Shown here one piece after another: positions 48,646 through 58,698 of a DNA stretch of 64,000 nt; within the stretch, counting starts at the first letter, position 1, and every line of letters begins with the position of its first letter. Below the pieces are notes generated by a model. The model did not search any database, was not told the DNA's origin, and saw nothing but the letters and a program-made list of their open reading frames with translations. The translations under genes were made by a program, and so were the position numbers. The stretch covers positions 64,001 to 128,000 of the forward strand of contig JACVTC010000150.1 of NCBI GenBank assembly GCA_016946835.1. The letters are read 5' to 3'. Source of the DNA: Neocallimastix lanati (nom. inval.) (Eukaryota > Neocallimastigomycota > Neocallimastigomycetes > Neocallimastigales > Neocallimastigaceae).

Positions 48646-49025
48646 GTTAGTGGAATTGAAGTATAAAAATATAAATAAAATAATAACAATATTATATATA
48701 TATATATAAAAACAGAATAAAGCGCTTTAAATGAAGAGATTTTAAAATTATTTATATTCAATATTATATTATTTTATTTTTTAAATGCATATAAATTATT
48801 ATTAAATTTATTTAATAATAATAAAAAAAAAATTATTTTTCTATTTTACATTAATAACTTTTCAATTTGCTGTTAGTGCTACTGGAAAATTCATCCTTAA
48901 CCTATTTTTAATATTTATTAAATATTGAATAATTTGCTAATAATATTAAAAAGATATATATATATTATAGTAGTTACTCGAATTACACATTAATATTTTT
49001 TTTTTTTTTTTCTATTATATTAAAC

Positions 49026-49097
49026 CAATTTCAGTTTATTTTTTTCCCAATTAATATGTAATTAGCTGAAATTGCTTTAATTTAATGGGAAAAAAAA
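49026..49097. other. Interleaved inverted repeats (pseudoknot-like order)
   Basis: CAATTTCAG (49026-49034) pairs with CTGAAATTG (49066-49074), and TTTTTTTCCCA (49039-49049) pairs with TGGGAAAAAAA (49086-49096). The order is a-b-a'-b', so the two stems cross rather than nest, as in an H-type pseudoknot. No gene adjoins it. It could be chance in AT-rich DNA or a remnant of structured RNA. Confidence 0.45.
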
Positions 49098-49401
49098 TAT
49101 TAAATATATATATATATATATTTTTTTTTAAAATAAAAAGTATTAATTTAATCATTCTCTTTTATCTTTCCTATTATTCATATTAAATATTTTTTTACCA
49201 ATATCTTTCTTCTTAGTTCTTTTCCGCATTTTAAAAATGGGTTGAGTTAAATTTTCTTATTAAAAATAATTAATTAAAAATTTCTCTTTGTTTTTTTTTA
49301 TTTTATCTTGAATTAAATTTTTAATCAGTTGTTTTGAGACATTTTTTTTTTCTTTTATAAATAATAATAAAATAATTAAATATGAAAACCTTTAATTTAT
49401 T

Positions 49402-49531
49402 AATTAATATTATAACTGTATATATTTTTTTTCTTTATTAATATATAATTATTAAATGTAACCTTCTTAATTAATATTATAATTGTATACTTTTTTTTCT
49501 ATATTAATAATTAATTATTAAATGTAACCTT
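49402..49531. repeat. Tandem duplication, about 67-bp period
   Basis: Two diverged copies of a segment running from AATATTATAACTGTATA to TTATTAAATGTAACCTTCT, lying about 1.1 kb upstream of the xylanase-esterase gene. Confidence 0.7.
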
Positions 49532-49742
49532 CTCATTGTTATTTATTATTTCATTTATCATTTATCATTAACTACTTTTTATTTTCTTTTCATTTGTAAT
49601 TATATTAAGATTAATGATAAATTTTAATTTTTTAAATATTTTATTATTTATTATTATTTATTATATATTATAATTTGTTTATTAATTATTTATTATTATT
49701 TATTATTTATTTATTTATTTTTTTTAAATATTATTATTTATT

Positions 49743-49993
49743 ATATGGCAATTGTTTTCAAATTTGCAATACAGTTTAATAAGAAATATTATTGATTGTA
49801 TAACATAATACATTCTACTATTCTTAAAAGACATTATTTTATAATGAAATTTAAATTAAAAAATGATTTATTTATGGCAATTGTTTGCAAATTTGCAATA
49901 CAGTTTAATAAAAAATGTTATTGATTGTATAACATAGTACATTCTACTATTCTTAAAAGACATATTTTATAATGAAATTTAAATTAAAAAAGA
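49743..49993. repeat. Tandem duplication, 129-bp period
   Basis: Two copies starting ATGGCAATTGTTTTCAAATT at 49745 and ATGGCAATTGTTTGCAAATT at 49874 stay near-identical for about 120 bp, through TACATTCTACTATTCTTAAA. They lie 560-800 bp upstream of the xylanase-esterase start, where regulatory sequence would be expected. Confidence 0.85.
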
Positions 49994-50550
49994 TAATTTT
50001 TTGATTAAAAAATAAATTAAAAACTTTGATGTTTAATATTTCTATTGTTATTTAATATAATATTGATTCCCATTTTAAATTATATTCTATATCCTTATTA
50101 TAAAATAGTGTCAATATCATCAGGTATATTAGTTATTAACAATTTGATAATACTACTAATAATATTTAAATAAATTAATTAATTATAAAGTATTGGTTAT
50201 TTTCATGAGATTTCCTAAAAGTATTTATACATTTTAAGTATATATTAGTATTATAAAAAAAATAAAAGTTTAATAATATTTAAATTTATTAATAATTAAG
50301 GTTTATCGTAATAATAAGGTTTAATATAAATATATATTTATAATAAATAAATTAAATTTTGAAATTAATAAAAAAAAATGAAGATACCGTATATTAATTA
50401 ATTGAAATATTTTTAAAAATCATATAAAAAAACTAAAATTCCATTATTTTTTGTTTATAAAAATTTTTCCTTTTATTTATTTATTTAATATTAGCCAATT
50501 TTAATTGTAAATTGGTTATATATAGAATTGAACAAAATAAAAAATAAAAA

Positions 50551-53500
50551 ATGAAATTTTTAAAGTCAATTTCAATAATATCCTTGCTTTTAAATGGTAT
50601 TGTAGCTAAGGATTTCTGCAATACCACTAAACATTCAGGTAAAAGTGTTACTGAGACTGACATAAACGTCGGTTCTATTGGTGATATTGGTTATGAAATT
50701 TGGTATCAAGGTGGTGAAAACAGTGCCACTTTCTATGAAGATGGTTCATTCACTTGTTCATTTAAAAAATCAAAGGACTATTTATGTCGTTCCGGTCTCT
50801 CATTTGATAGTACTAAGACTCACGAAGAAATTGGTCACTTATATGCTGATTTCAAACTTATTAAGAAAGATACCGAAGATGTAGATTATTCCTACATTGG
50901 TATTTATGGTTGGAGTCGTGAACCACTTATTGAATACTATGTTGTTGATAACTGGCTTAGTGAAAACCGTCCAGGTGATTGGGTTGGTGAAAAGAAACAT
51001 GGAGACTTTATTATTGATGGTGCTGAATATACTGTTTATGAAAACACTCGTTACAATGCTCCATCTATTGATGGTGAAACCACATTCAAACAATTCTTCA
51101 GTGTTCGTAAGGAAGCTCGTGAATGTGGTACTATTGATATTACTGCTCATTTCAAGAAATGGGAAGAACTTGGTATGAAATTAGGTAAATTACATGAAGC
51201 TAAAGTTTTAGGAGAAGCTGGTAGTATTCATGATGGTACTAGTGGTACTGCTGATTTCCCATATGCCAAGGTTTACATTGGTGATAAAGAAACTGAAGTT
51301 GAAGTTGAAACTGAAGTTGAAGTTGAATCCGATGAAGAAGTTAATGATTTAAGTGAAAATGAAGTTGATGTTGATGTTGATGCTTCAGATGTTTCTGAAC
51401 AAGCTGAAGAAGATAGTGCTGATGAAAACGAAGTAGTAGTTGATGAAGATGATGTAGAAAATGATGTAGAAGACAGTGGTAGTGAAAATGAAGAAACTTC
51501 TGCTGCTGCTCCAGTTGAAGTTCCAACTGCTACTGAAACTGTTGAACCAACTTCAGTTAGTGATTTCTGTGCTGTTACTAAACACACTGGTAAGAGTGTT
51601 ACTGAAACTGAAATCAATGTCGGTTCTATAGGTGATATTGGTTATGAAATTTGGTATCAAGGTGGTGAAAACAGTGCCACTTTCTATGAAGATGGTTCAT
51701 TCACTTGTTCATTTAAGAAATCTAAGGACTATTTATGTCGTTCCGGTCTCTCATTTGATAGTACCAAGACCCACGAAGAAATTGGTCACTTATATGCTGA
51801 TTTCAAACTTATTAAGAAAGATACCGAAGATGTAGATTATTCCTACATTGGTATTTATGGTTGGAGTCGTGAACCACTTATTGAATACTATGTTGTTGAT
51901 AACTGGCTTAGTGAAAACCGTCCAGGTGACTGGGTTGGTGAAAAGAAACATGGAGACTTTATTATTGATGGTGCTGAATATACTGTTTATGAAAACACTC
52001 GTTACAATGCTCCATCTATTGATGGTGAAACTACATTCAAACAATTCTTCAGTGTTCGTAAGGAAGCTCGTGAATGTGGTACTATTGATATTACTGCTCA
52101 CTTCAAGAAATGGGAAGAACTTGGTATGAAATTAGGTAAATTACATGAAGCTAAAGTTTTAGGAGAAGCTGGTAGTATTCATGATGGTACTAGTGGTACT
52201 GCTGATTTCCCATATGCTAAAGTTTACATTGGTGATAAAGAAACTGAAGTTGAAGATAATGCTTCAGATGTTTCTGAAAAAGCTGAAGAAGACAATGGTG
52301 ATGATAATGAAGTTGAAACCGAAGAAAAAAATGATAATGATGAAGATGTTGAAAATTCAAATGATAAGGCTGATGTAGAAGAAAAAAATAGTGAAAAGGA
52401 AGACACTACTAATACTGAAACTGATGAATCAACGTTAGATAGTGACTTCTGTGCTGTTACTAAGCACACTGGTAAGAGTGTTACTGAAACTGAAATCAAT
52501 GTCGGTTCTATTGGTGATATTGGTTATGAAATTTGGTATCAAGGTGGTGAAAACAGTGCCACTTTCTATGAAGATGGTTCATTTACTTGCTCATTTAAGA
52601 AATCTAAGGACTATTTATGTCGTTCCGGTCTCTCATTTGATAGTACTAAGACCCACGAAGAAATTGGTCACTTATATGCTGATTTCAAACTTATTAAGAA
52701 AGATACCGAAGATGTAGATTATTCCTACATTGGTATTTATGGTTGGAGTCGTGAACCACTTATTGAATACTATGTTGTTGATAACTGGCTTAGTGAAAAC
52801 CGTCCAGGTGACTGGGTTGGTGAAAAGAAACATGGAGACTTTATTATTGATGGTGCTGAATATACTGTTTATGAAAACACTCGTTACAATGCTCCATCTA
52901 TTGATGGTGAAACTACATTCAAACAATTCTTCAGTGTTCGTAAGGAAGCTCGTGATTGTGGTACAATTGATATTACTGCTCATTTCAAGAAATGGGAAGA
53001 ACTTGGTATGAAATTAGGTAAATTACATGAAGCTAAAGTTTTAGGAGAAGCTGGTAGTATTCATGATGGTACTAGTGGTACTGCTGATTTCCCATATGCC
53101 AAGGTTTACATTGGTGATAAAGAAACTGAAGTTGAAGTTGAAACTGAAGTTGAAGTTGAATCCGATGAAGAAGTTAATGATTTAAGTGAAAATGAAGTTG
53201 ACGTTGATGCTTCAGATGTTTCTGAACAAGCTGAAGAAGATAGTGCTGATGAAAACGAAGTAGTAGTTGATGACGATGATGAAGAAAATGATGTAGAAGA
53301 CAGTGGTAGTGAAAATGAAGAAACTTCTATTGCTGCTCCAGTTGAAGTTCCAACTGCTACTGAAACTGTTGAACCAACTTCAGTTAGTGATTTCTGTGCT
53401 GTTACTAAACACACTGGTAAGAGTGTTACTGAAACTGAAATCAATGTCGGTTCTATAGGTGATATTGGTTATGAAATTTGGTATCAAGGTGGTGAAAACA

Positions 53501-56340
53501 GTGCCACTTTCTATGAAGATGGTTCATTCACTTGTTCATTTAAGAAATCTAAGGACTATTTATGTCGTTCCGGTCTCTCATTTGATAGTACTAAGACTCA
53601 CGAAGAAATTGGTCACTTATATGCTGATTTCAAACTTATTAAGAAAGATACCGAAGATGTAGATTATTCCTACATTGGTATTTATGGTTGGAGTCGTGAA
53701 CCACTTATTGAATACTATGTTGTTGATAACTGGCTTAGTGAAAACCGTCCAGGTGACTGGGTTGGTGAAAAGAAACATGGAGACTTTATTATTGATGGTG
53801 CTGAATATACTGTTTATGAAAACACTCGTTACAATGCTCCATCTATTGATGGTGAAACCACATTCAAACAATTCTTCAGTGTTCGTAAGGAAGCTCGTGA
53901 TTGTGGTACAATTGATATTACTGCTCATTTCAAGAAATGGGAAGAACTTGGTATGAAATTAGGTAAATTACATGAAGCTAAAGTTTTAGGAGAAGCTGGT
54001 AGTATTCATGATGGTACTAGTGGTACTGCTGATTTCCCATATGCCAAGGTTTACATCAAGGAAGAAGCTACTCATGAATCAACAAAAAACACTGAAAGAG
54101 TTATAAAGATTATGCCAATTGGTGATTCAATCACTTTCGGTTTTGGTGAAGATGGTGGTTACAGAAAATACCTTTACAACCTTCTCAAGGAAAGTGGTTA
54201 CAACTTTGACTTTGTTGGTACTGAAGGTGAAGATGTTGCTACTGTAGAAATTGACGGAAAGACTTATACTTATGATGATAACAACGAAGCTCACAGTGGT
54301 TTCACTATTAAGCAAATTACAACCAGTTGGAGTAATGATAGTGGTTTATACGAAACCCTTATTAGAAAAGATGCAATCAAGAAGTCTAATCCAGATGTAA
54401 TTCTTCTTATTATTGGTACTAATGATATGACTGCTAACCGTAAAATGGATATCTGTGAATATGATTTCCATACTTTACTTGATTACTTCTATCGTGATAT
54501 GAAGGAAGAAGGTATTGTAATTATTGGTACTATTCCAGAATTCAGAGAATATGGAGGAACTGCTGAAAGAGTTGCTAATTTCAACGCTGTTGTTAAGAAG
54601 GTTGCTGATGACTATGCCAGTGACGGTAAAAACATTAAATTCGTTGATACTCATGGATGTCTTGATGGTATGAATGATATTGGTGAAGATAAGCTTCACC
54701 CAACTGGTAAAGGTTATGAAAAGATTGCTAAACTCTGGTACAAAATATTAGATGAAGAAGTTCTTCCAGAATTAATTTCTCAAGAACCAACTACTCCTGA
54801 ACCAACTAATACCGAAACTGATGAACCAAGTCCAGATAGTGACTTCTGTGCTGTAACAAAACACACTGGTAAGAGTGTTACTGAAACTGATATTAATGTC
54901 GGTTCTATTGGTGATATTGGTTATGAAATTTGGTATCAAGGTGGTGAAAACAGTGCCACTTTCTATGAAGATGGTTCATTCACTTGTTCATTTAAGAAAT
55001 CTAAGGATTATTTATGTCGTTCCGGTCTCTCCTTTGATAGTACTAAGACTCACGAAGAAATTGGACACTTATATGCTGATTTCAAACTTATTAAGAAAGA
55101 TACCGAAGATGTAGATTATTCCTACATTGGTATTTATGGTTGGAGTCGTGAACCACTTATTGAATACTATGTTGTTGATAACTGGCTTAGTGAAAACCGT
55201 CCAGGTGACTGGGTTGGTGAAAAGAAACATGGAGACTTTATTATTGATGGTGCTGAATACACTGTTTATGAAAACACTCGTTACAATGCTCCATCTATTG
55301 ATGGTGAAACCACATTCAAACAATTCTTCAGTGTTCGTAAGGAAGCTCGTGATTGTGGTACTATTGATATTACCGCTCACTTCAAGAAATGGGAAGAACT
55401 TGGTATGAAATTAGGTAAATTACATGAAGCTAAAGTTTTAGGAGAAGCTGGTAGTATTCATGATGGTACTAGTGGTACTGCTGATTTCCCATATGCTAAG
55501 GTTTACATTAAAGAGGACCAATCAACCGATGCTGTTAGAATTATGCCAATTGGTGATTCAATCACTTTCGGTATTGGTGAAGATGGTGGTTACAGAAAAT
55601 ACCTTTACAACCTTCTCAAGGAAAGTGGTTACAACTTTGACTTTGTTGGTACTGAAGGTGAAGATGTTGCTACTGTAGAAATTGACGGAAAGACTTATAC
55701 TTATGATGATAACAACGAAGCTCACAGTGGTTTCACTATGTTACAACAACCAAACAGTTGGAGTAATAATAGTGGATTATATGAAAAGCTCATTAGAAAA
55801 GATGCTGTCAAGAAATCTAATCCAGATGTTATTCTTCTTCTTATTGGTACTAATGATATGACCGCCAATCGTGATAAGAAATCTTGTGAAAATGATCTCC
55901 ACACTGTACTTGATTACTTCTATCGTGATATGAAGGAAGAAGGTGTTGTTATTATTGGTACTATTCCAGAATTCAGAGAATATGGAGGAACTGCTGAAAG
56001 AGTTGCCAATTTCAATTCTGTTGTTAAGAAGGTATATAATGATTATGCCAAGGAAGGTAAGAAAATTAAGTTCGTTGATATTCATGGAGGTCTTAATGGA
56101 ATGAAAGATATTGGTGAAGATAAACTTCATCCAACTGGCAAGGGATACCAAAAGATTGCCAAAAACTGGTTCAAGGCTTTAAAAAAGATCCTTCCAAAGC
56201 CAACTGACAAAGCTAAACGTGAAGAATGCTCTAGCATTTGGAACCAATGTGGTGGTAAGGGATATACTGGACCAACCTGTTGTAGCGAAGGTTCTTGTGT
56301 TGAAGTCAATGAATTCTTCTCTCAATGCCAAAAGCAATAA
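50551..56340 (+). CDS. Giant secreted xylanase-esterase: 5 x GH11, 2 x CE3-type SGNH esterase, CBM1
   Basis: The protein has 1929 residues and no introns. Order: signal peptide (1-20); GH11 modules at 21-243, 338-560, 632-854, 947-1169 and 1431-1653; SGNH/CE3 modules at about 1183-1405 and 1660-1884; CBM1 at 1890-1929. Each GH11 module is exactly 223 residues, with the nucleophile Glu in YGWSREPLIEYYVVDNW (E128 in module 1) and the acid/base Glu in KVLGEAGS (E222). Each esterase shows GDS (S1193, S1670), GTND and DKLHP (D1380/H1383, D1857/H1860). CBM1 is recognised by WNQCGGKGYTGPTCC and the aromatic/Gln end. Linkers after modules 1-3 are strongly acidic (Glu/Asp/Val). Expected action: endo-cleavage of xylan with removal of acetyl groups while bound to cellulose, outside the cell. 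No dockerin is present. Strongly biased codons suggest high expression; rumen-fungal GH11 genes are known for bacterial ancestry. Confidence 0.94.
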   Translation: MKFLKSISIISLLLNGIVAKDFCNTTKHSGKSVTETDINVGSIGDIGYEIWYQGGENSATFYEDGSFTCSFKKSKDYLCRSGLSFDSTKTHEEIGHLYADFKLIKKDTEDVDYSYIGIYGWSREPLIEYYVVDNWLSENRPGDWVGEKKHGDFIIDGAEYTVYENTRYNAPSIDGETTFKQFFSVRKEARECGTIDITAHFKKWEELGMKLGKLHEAKVLGEAGSIHDGTSGTADFPYAKVYIGDKETEVEVETEVEVESDEEVNDLSENEVDVDVDASDVSEQAEEDSADENEVVVDEDDVENDVEDSGSENEETSAAAPVEVPTATETVEPTSVSDFCAVTKHTGKSVTETEINVGSIGDIGYEIWYQGGENSATFYEDGSFTCSFKKSKDYLCRSGLSFDSTKTHEEIGHLYADFKLIKKDTEDVDYSYIGIYGWSREPLIEYYVVDNWLSENRPGDWVGEKKHGDFIIDGAEYTVYENTRYNAPSIDGETTFKQFFSVRKEARECGTIDITAHFKKWEELGMKLGKLHEAKVLGEAGSIHDGTSGTADFPYAKVYIGDKETEVEDNASDVSEKAEEDNGDDNEVETEEKNDNDEDVENSNDKADVEEKNSEKEDTTNTETDESTLDSDFCAVTKHTGKSVTETEINVGSIGDIGYEIWYQGGENSATFYEDGSFTCSFKKSKDYLCRSGLSFDSTKTHEEIGHLYADFKLIKKDTEDVDYSYIGIYGWSREPLIEYYVVDNWLSENRPGDWVGEKKHGDFIIDGAEYTVYENTRYNAPSIDGETTFKQFFSVRKEARDCGTIDITAHFKKWEELGMKLGKLHEAKVLGEAGSIHDGTSGTADFPYAKVYIGDKETEVEVETEVEVESDEEVNDLSENEVDVDASDVSEQAEEDSADENEVVVDDDDEENDVEDSGSENEETSIAAPVEVPTATETVEPTSVSDFCAVTKHTGKSVTETEINVGSIGDIGYEIWYQGGENSATFYEDGSFTCSFKKSKDYLCRSGLSFDSTKTHEEIGHLYADFKLIKKDTEDVDYSYIGIYGWSREPLIEYYVVDNWLSENRPGDWVGEKKHGDFIIDGAEYTVYENTRYNAPSIDGETTFKQFFSVRKEARDCGTIDITAHFKKWEELGMKLGKLHEAKVLGEAGSIHDGTSGTADFPYAKVYIKEEATHESTKNTERVIKIMPIGDSITFGFGEDGGYRKYLYNLLKESGYNFDFVGTEGEDVATVEIDGKTYTYDDNNEAHSGFTIKQITTSWSNDSGLYETLIRKDAIKKSNPDVILLIIGTNDMTANRKMDICEYDFHTLLDYFYRDMKEEGIVIIGTIPEFREYGGTAERVANFNAVVKKVADDYASDGKNIKFVDTHGCLDGMNDIGEDKLHPTGKGYEKIAKLWYKILDEEVLPELISQEPTTPEPTNTETDEPSPDSDFCAVTKHTGKSVTETDINVGSIGDIGYEIWYQGGENSATFYEDGSFTCSFKKSKDYLCRSGLSFDSTKTHEEIGHLYADFKLIKKDTEDVDYSYIGIYGWSREPLIEYYVVDNWLSENRPGDWVGEKKHGDFIIDGAEYTVYENTRYNAPSIDGETTFKQFFSVRKEARDCGTIDITAHFKKWEELGMKLGKLHEAKVLGEAGSIHDGTSGTADFPYAKVYIKEDQSTDAVRIMPIGDSITFGIGEDGGYRKYLYNLLKESGYNFDFVGTEGEDVATVEIDGKTYTYDDNNEAHSGFTMLQQPNSWSNNSGLYEKLIRKDAVKKSNPDVILLLIGTNDMTANRDKKSCENDLHTVLDYFYRDMKEEGVVIIGTIPEFREYGGTAERVANFNSVVKKVYNDYAKEGKKIKFVDIHGGLNGMKDIGEDKLHPTGKGYQKIAKNWFKALKKILPKPTDKAKREECSSIWNQCGGKGYTGPTCCSEGSCVEVNEFFSQCQKQ
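50611..55509 (+). repeat. Five near-identical 669-bp GH11-coding repeats
   Basis: Units at 50611-51279, 51562-52230, 52444-53112, 53389-54057 and 54841-55509 are each 669 bp and differ by only scattered substitutions, most of them silent. Modules 1-2 read EARECGT and modules 3-5 EARDCGT. The linker after module 3 is almost a copy of the linker after module 1, so a two-module block was duplicated. The last two modules are each followed by an esterase, so a GH11-esterase block was duplicated as well. Confidence 0.95.
54097..56200 (+). repeat. Duplicated CE3-type esterase-coding segments
   Basis: Segments at about 54097-54765 and 55528-56200 encode two SGNH esterases. They are nearly identical at DNA level in the first half (IMPIGDSITFG to YDDNNEAHSGFT) and more diverged in the middle and end, for example MDICEYDF versus KKSCENDL and THGCLDGMND versus IHGGLNGMKD. 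Both keep the catalytic Ser, Asn, Asp and His. The gradient of identity is what partial gene conversion would leave. Confidence 0.9.
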
Positions 56341-56877
56341 ATATAGAAGTAACAAAACAAAAAGTAAATTGAAATATATCAAATTTCAAAAAAAAAAAAA
56401 AAAAAAAAAAAAAAAGGAAAAATTATTAAATGTTGTAAAATTATATTATACCAATATATTTATCCAATGTTCTATCCTATATAGATTGACTATTATCATA
56501 GAATAATATTTCATTGACATAAATAAATATTTTATTCTATATATTATAGAATATATATATAAAAAAAGGAGAATTCCAAAAGTTAAATATTTTAATAATA
56601 AATATAATACCATAAAATATAATGAAATAAAAAAATATTACAAAATAGGAAAAATTTTAACTAATATTTCAATTATATTTTATAAATTAGAATTATTTAT
56701 TATTTTTAATTATATATATAAAAATTAAAAAAAATGAATATTAATATAAAAAGATATTCAAAATAATGTAATATATCATAAATAAATATATATATATATA
56801 AAATATAAAATAAAACAAAAAAAAAAAATTTTTTTAAATTTAAAAAATAAAAATTAATTAAAAATTAAAATAAAATG

Positions 56878-56919
<42 letters not shown>

Positions 56920-56977
56920 GAAATTATAAAAAATATTGTGTTTTATTTAATTTATTATAATATTTGTTTATATATAA

Positions 56978-57014
<37 letters not shown>

Positions 57015-57016
57015 TG
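56341..57016. other. Intergenic AT-rich DNA
   Basis: Downstream of the xylanase-esterase: an A tract at about 56388-56415 and another at about 56883-56917, with TA-rich filler between. No gene seen. Confidence 0.6.
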
Positions 57017-57232
57017 ATGAAATGTTATTTTGTTGAATCTATTGAATCTACTGTTGTCGAGAGCGTAGATATTAATAAGGCAAAATCTGAATTTTTTGGA
57101 ATAAAATAATAGAAATATGAAGAAATATATATATATATATATATATTAATTTATCCAAAACTAAAAATTATTAATATTTATATATTTATATATAATACTA
57201 ATTTATTTTATTTTTTTAAAAATTTTTACATT

Positions 57233-57264
<32 letters not shown>

Positions 57265-57960
57265 CATATATAAGAAAGAAAATAATATATATTAAAATGA
57301 ATTATTTGACTTATTGAAATGCATATATAGAGCTAATGATTTCGATGAAATTTATGAAGACTTTATTAAAGGAAAAAAATGAAAAAAGAAGAAAATTGTA
57401 ATGATGAAAATGATAATATAGTCTGTATTCAAAATGATTTTATAGTATATTAATGACTATTTTTCAATTTTTAAAAAATATTTATATAATTAATATATAA
57501 TAAATATCATATATATATCATTATTAATAATTTTTTATATATTAGTTTAAAATGAATTAAATGTATAAAAAAATAAGTATATTTCATTATAACCGTGAAT
57601 CTATATCAATATTTCCTACTAGAAACTTTAAAAATAAATATTTTTTTTTACTTTATTTTTTTTTTTTTTTTTTTTTTTTTTACTTAATGTATTATAATTT
57701 AATAATAATATTTATTATAATAATAAATAAAAACATCATTTTTTTTTAACAGAAACTACATTATAATATGTATCACCATGTAACATATATTTAAAATATC
57801 AATTTTGAAAGATCATTGGCAAAGGTGAAATATCTGAATTAAAATTTAATAAAGACGAAAACTTTACTTATGAAGATTTCAAGAAATTTTTGGTATACAT
57901 GTTGACATCCACAATTTCTGCCAATTTGCTAATCATAACAAGGAAAAAGAATAAGAATAT
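57017..57960 (+). pseudogene. Scattered coding-like fragments of an unrecognised gene
   Basis: Three non-repetitive, protein-like patches lie in line on the plus strand. 57017-57109 starts MKCYFVESIESTVVESVDIN. About 57303-57390 reads LFDLLKCIYRANDFDEIYED. About 57811-57950 reads GKGEISELKFNKDENFTYED then FKKFLVYMLT. They are separated by stops, TA runs and T tracts. The last patch has a faint resemblance to the middle of BTB/POZ domains, but not enough to name it. They could be relic exons or exons of a gene whose splice sites I could not resolve. Confidence 0.35.
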
Positions 57961-58378
57961 AAATATTTATTTATTTATTTATATATATTTATATATTTAT
58001 TATATAAAAATATTAAAAATTAAAATTATTATTAATAATTAAAACATAATAAATAAATATATATATATATATATAAATATTAAATAACTTTTTATTTTAT
58101 TTTATTTTTATTTTCTTCTTTTTTACTAATATTAATTTCTTACCTAATATAAAAAAAAATAAATAATAACAAATAATAAAAAAAATGAAATAAAGTAAAA
58201 TAATATACAATTTTAATTATTATTATTTTTTATATTATTTTTAATTATTTAAAGACCCACCATTATACTTAATTTATATATTATTATAATTATTATAATA
58301 ATAATTACAATAGTAATATAATAATAACAATAATTAATAATTATAATAATAATTATAATAATTATATTAACAATAATA
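57961..58378. other. Intergenic AT-rich DNA flanking the copia element
   Basis: TA-rich and (TAA/ATT)-rich filler with no gene. The copia element is inserted at its right end. Confidence 0.6.
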
Positions 58379-58383
58379 AATAT
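58379..58383. repeat. 5-bp target-site duplication (copia), left
   Basis: AATAT precedes the left LTR and recurs at 63220-63224 after the right LTR. Five bases is the usual duplication length for Ty1/copia integrases. Confidence 0.85.
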
Positions 58384-58638
58384 TATTATTTAATTAAAGT
58401 TATTTTATTTAAAATATATTTTATTTATTTATTTATATATGAAAATATATAAAGGTAATTACAAAGATTTAAAGAGAAAATTTACATGTATTTATACTAA
58501 TTATGTGGCTTGTTCTAGACTAAAATTAATTTATACATTAATTTATACATTTGATTTAAATCATTGTTTTATATTATTATTTATATTTTTTAAATTATTC
58601 ATTTATTAAATTTTGTTTCTAGATTAGATATAATAGCA
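58384..58638 (-). repeat. Copia 3' LTR
   Basis: 255 bp, one visible difference from the LTR at 62965-63219. In element sense it starts TGCTATTATATCTAATC. Confidence 0.93.
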
Positions 58639-58648
58639 TTCCCCCCTC
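58639..58648 (-). other. Copia polypurine tract
   Basis: In element sense the bases directly before the 3' LTR read GAGGGGGGAA, the expected primer site for plus-strand DNA synthesis. Confidence 0.85.
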
Positions 58649-58698
58649 AAACTAAATTTTACAAAATAAAATTAAGTTTGGTTAATAAGTATCCATCG

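Larger units (their letters stand above)
45091..50550. other. Long intergenic region with repeats
   Basis: About 5.5 kb without a recognisable gene. It contains the dispersed-repeat copy near 45835-46390, a minisatellite (48490-48645), interleaved inverted repeats (49026-49097) and two tandem duplications (49402-49531 and 49743-49993). A patch at about 47030-47128 reads 33 coding-like codons (KSPAFEIDCYNILCLNLISN) and then stops; it is probably a relic. Just upstream of the xylanase-esterase start there is a TATATATAG word at about 50517, a possible core promoter element. Confidence 0.55.

Noticed and set aside
50678-56309. Many 60-124 codon frames on both strands inside the xylanase-esterase gene
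   Set aside because: They recur at the same place in each GH11 or esterase unit and lack any family feature; shadows of the real frame.
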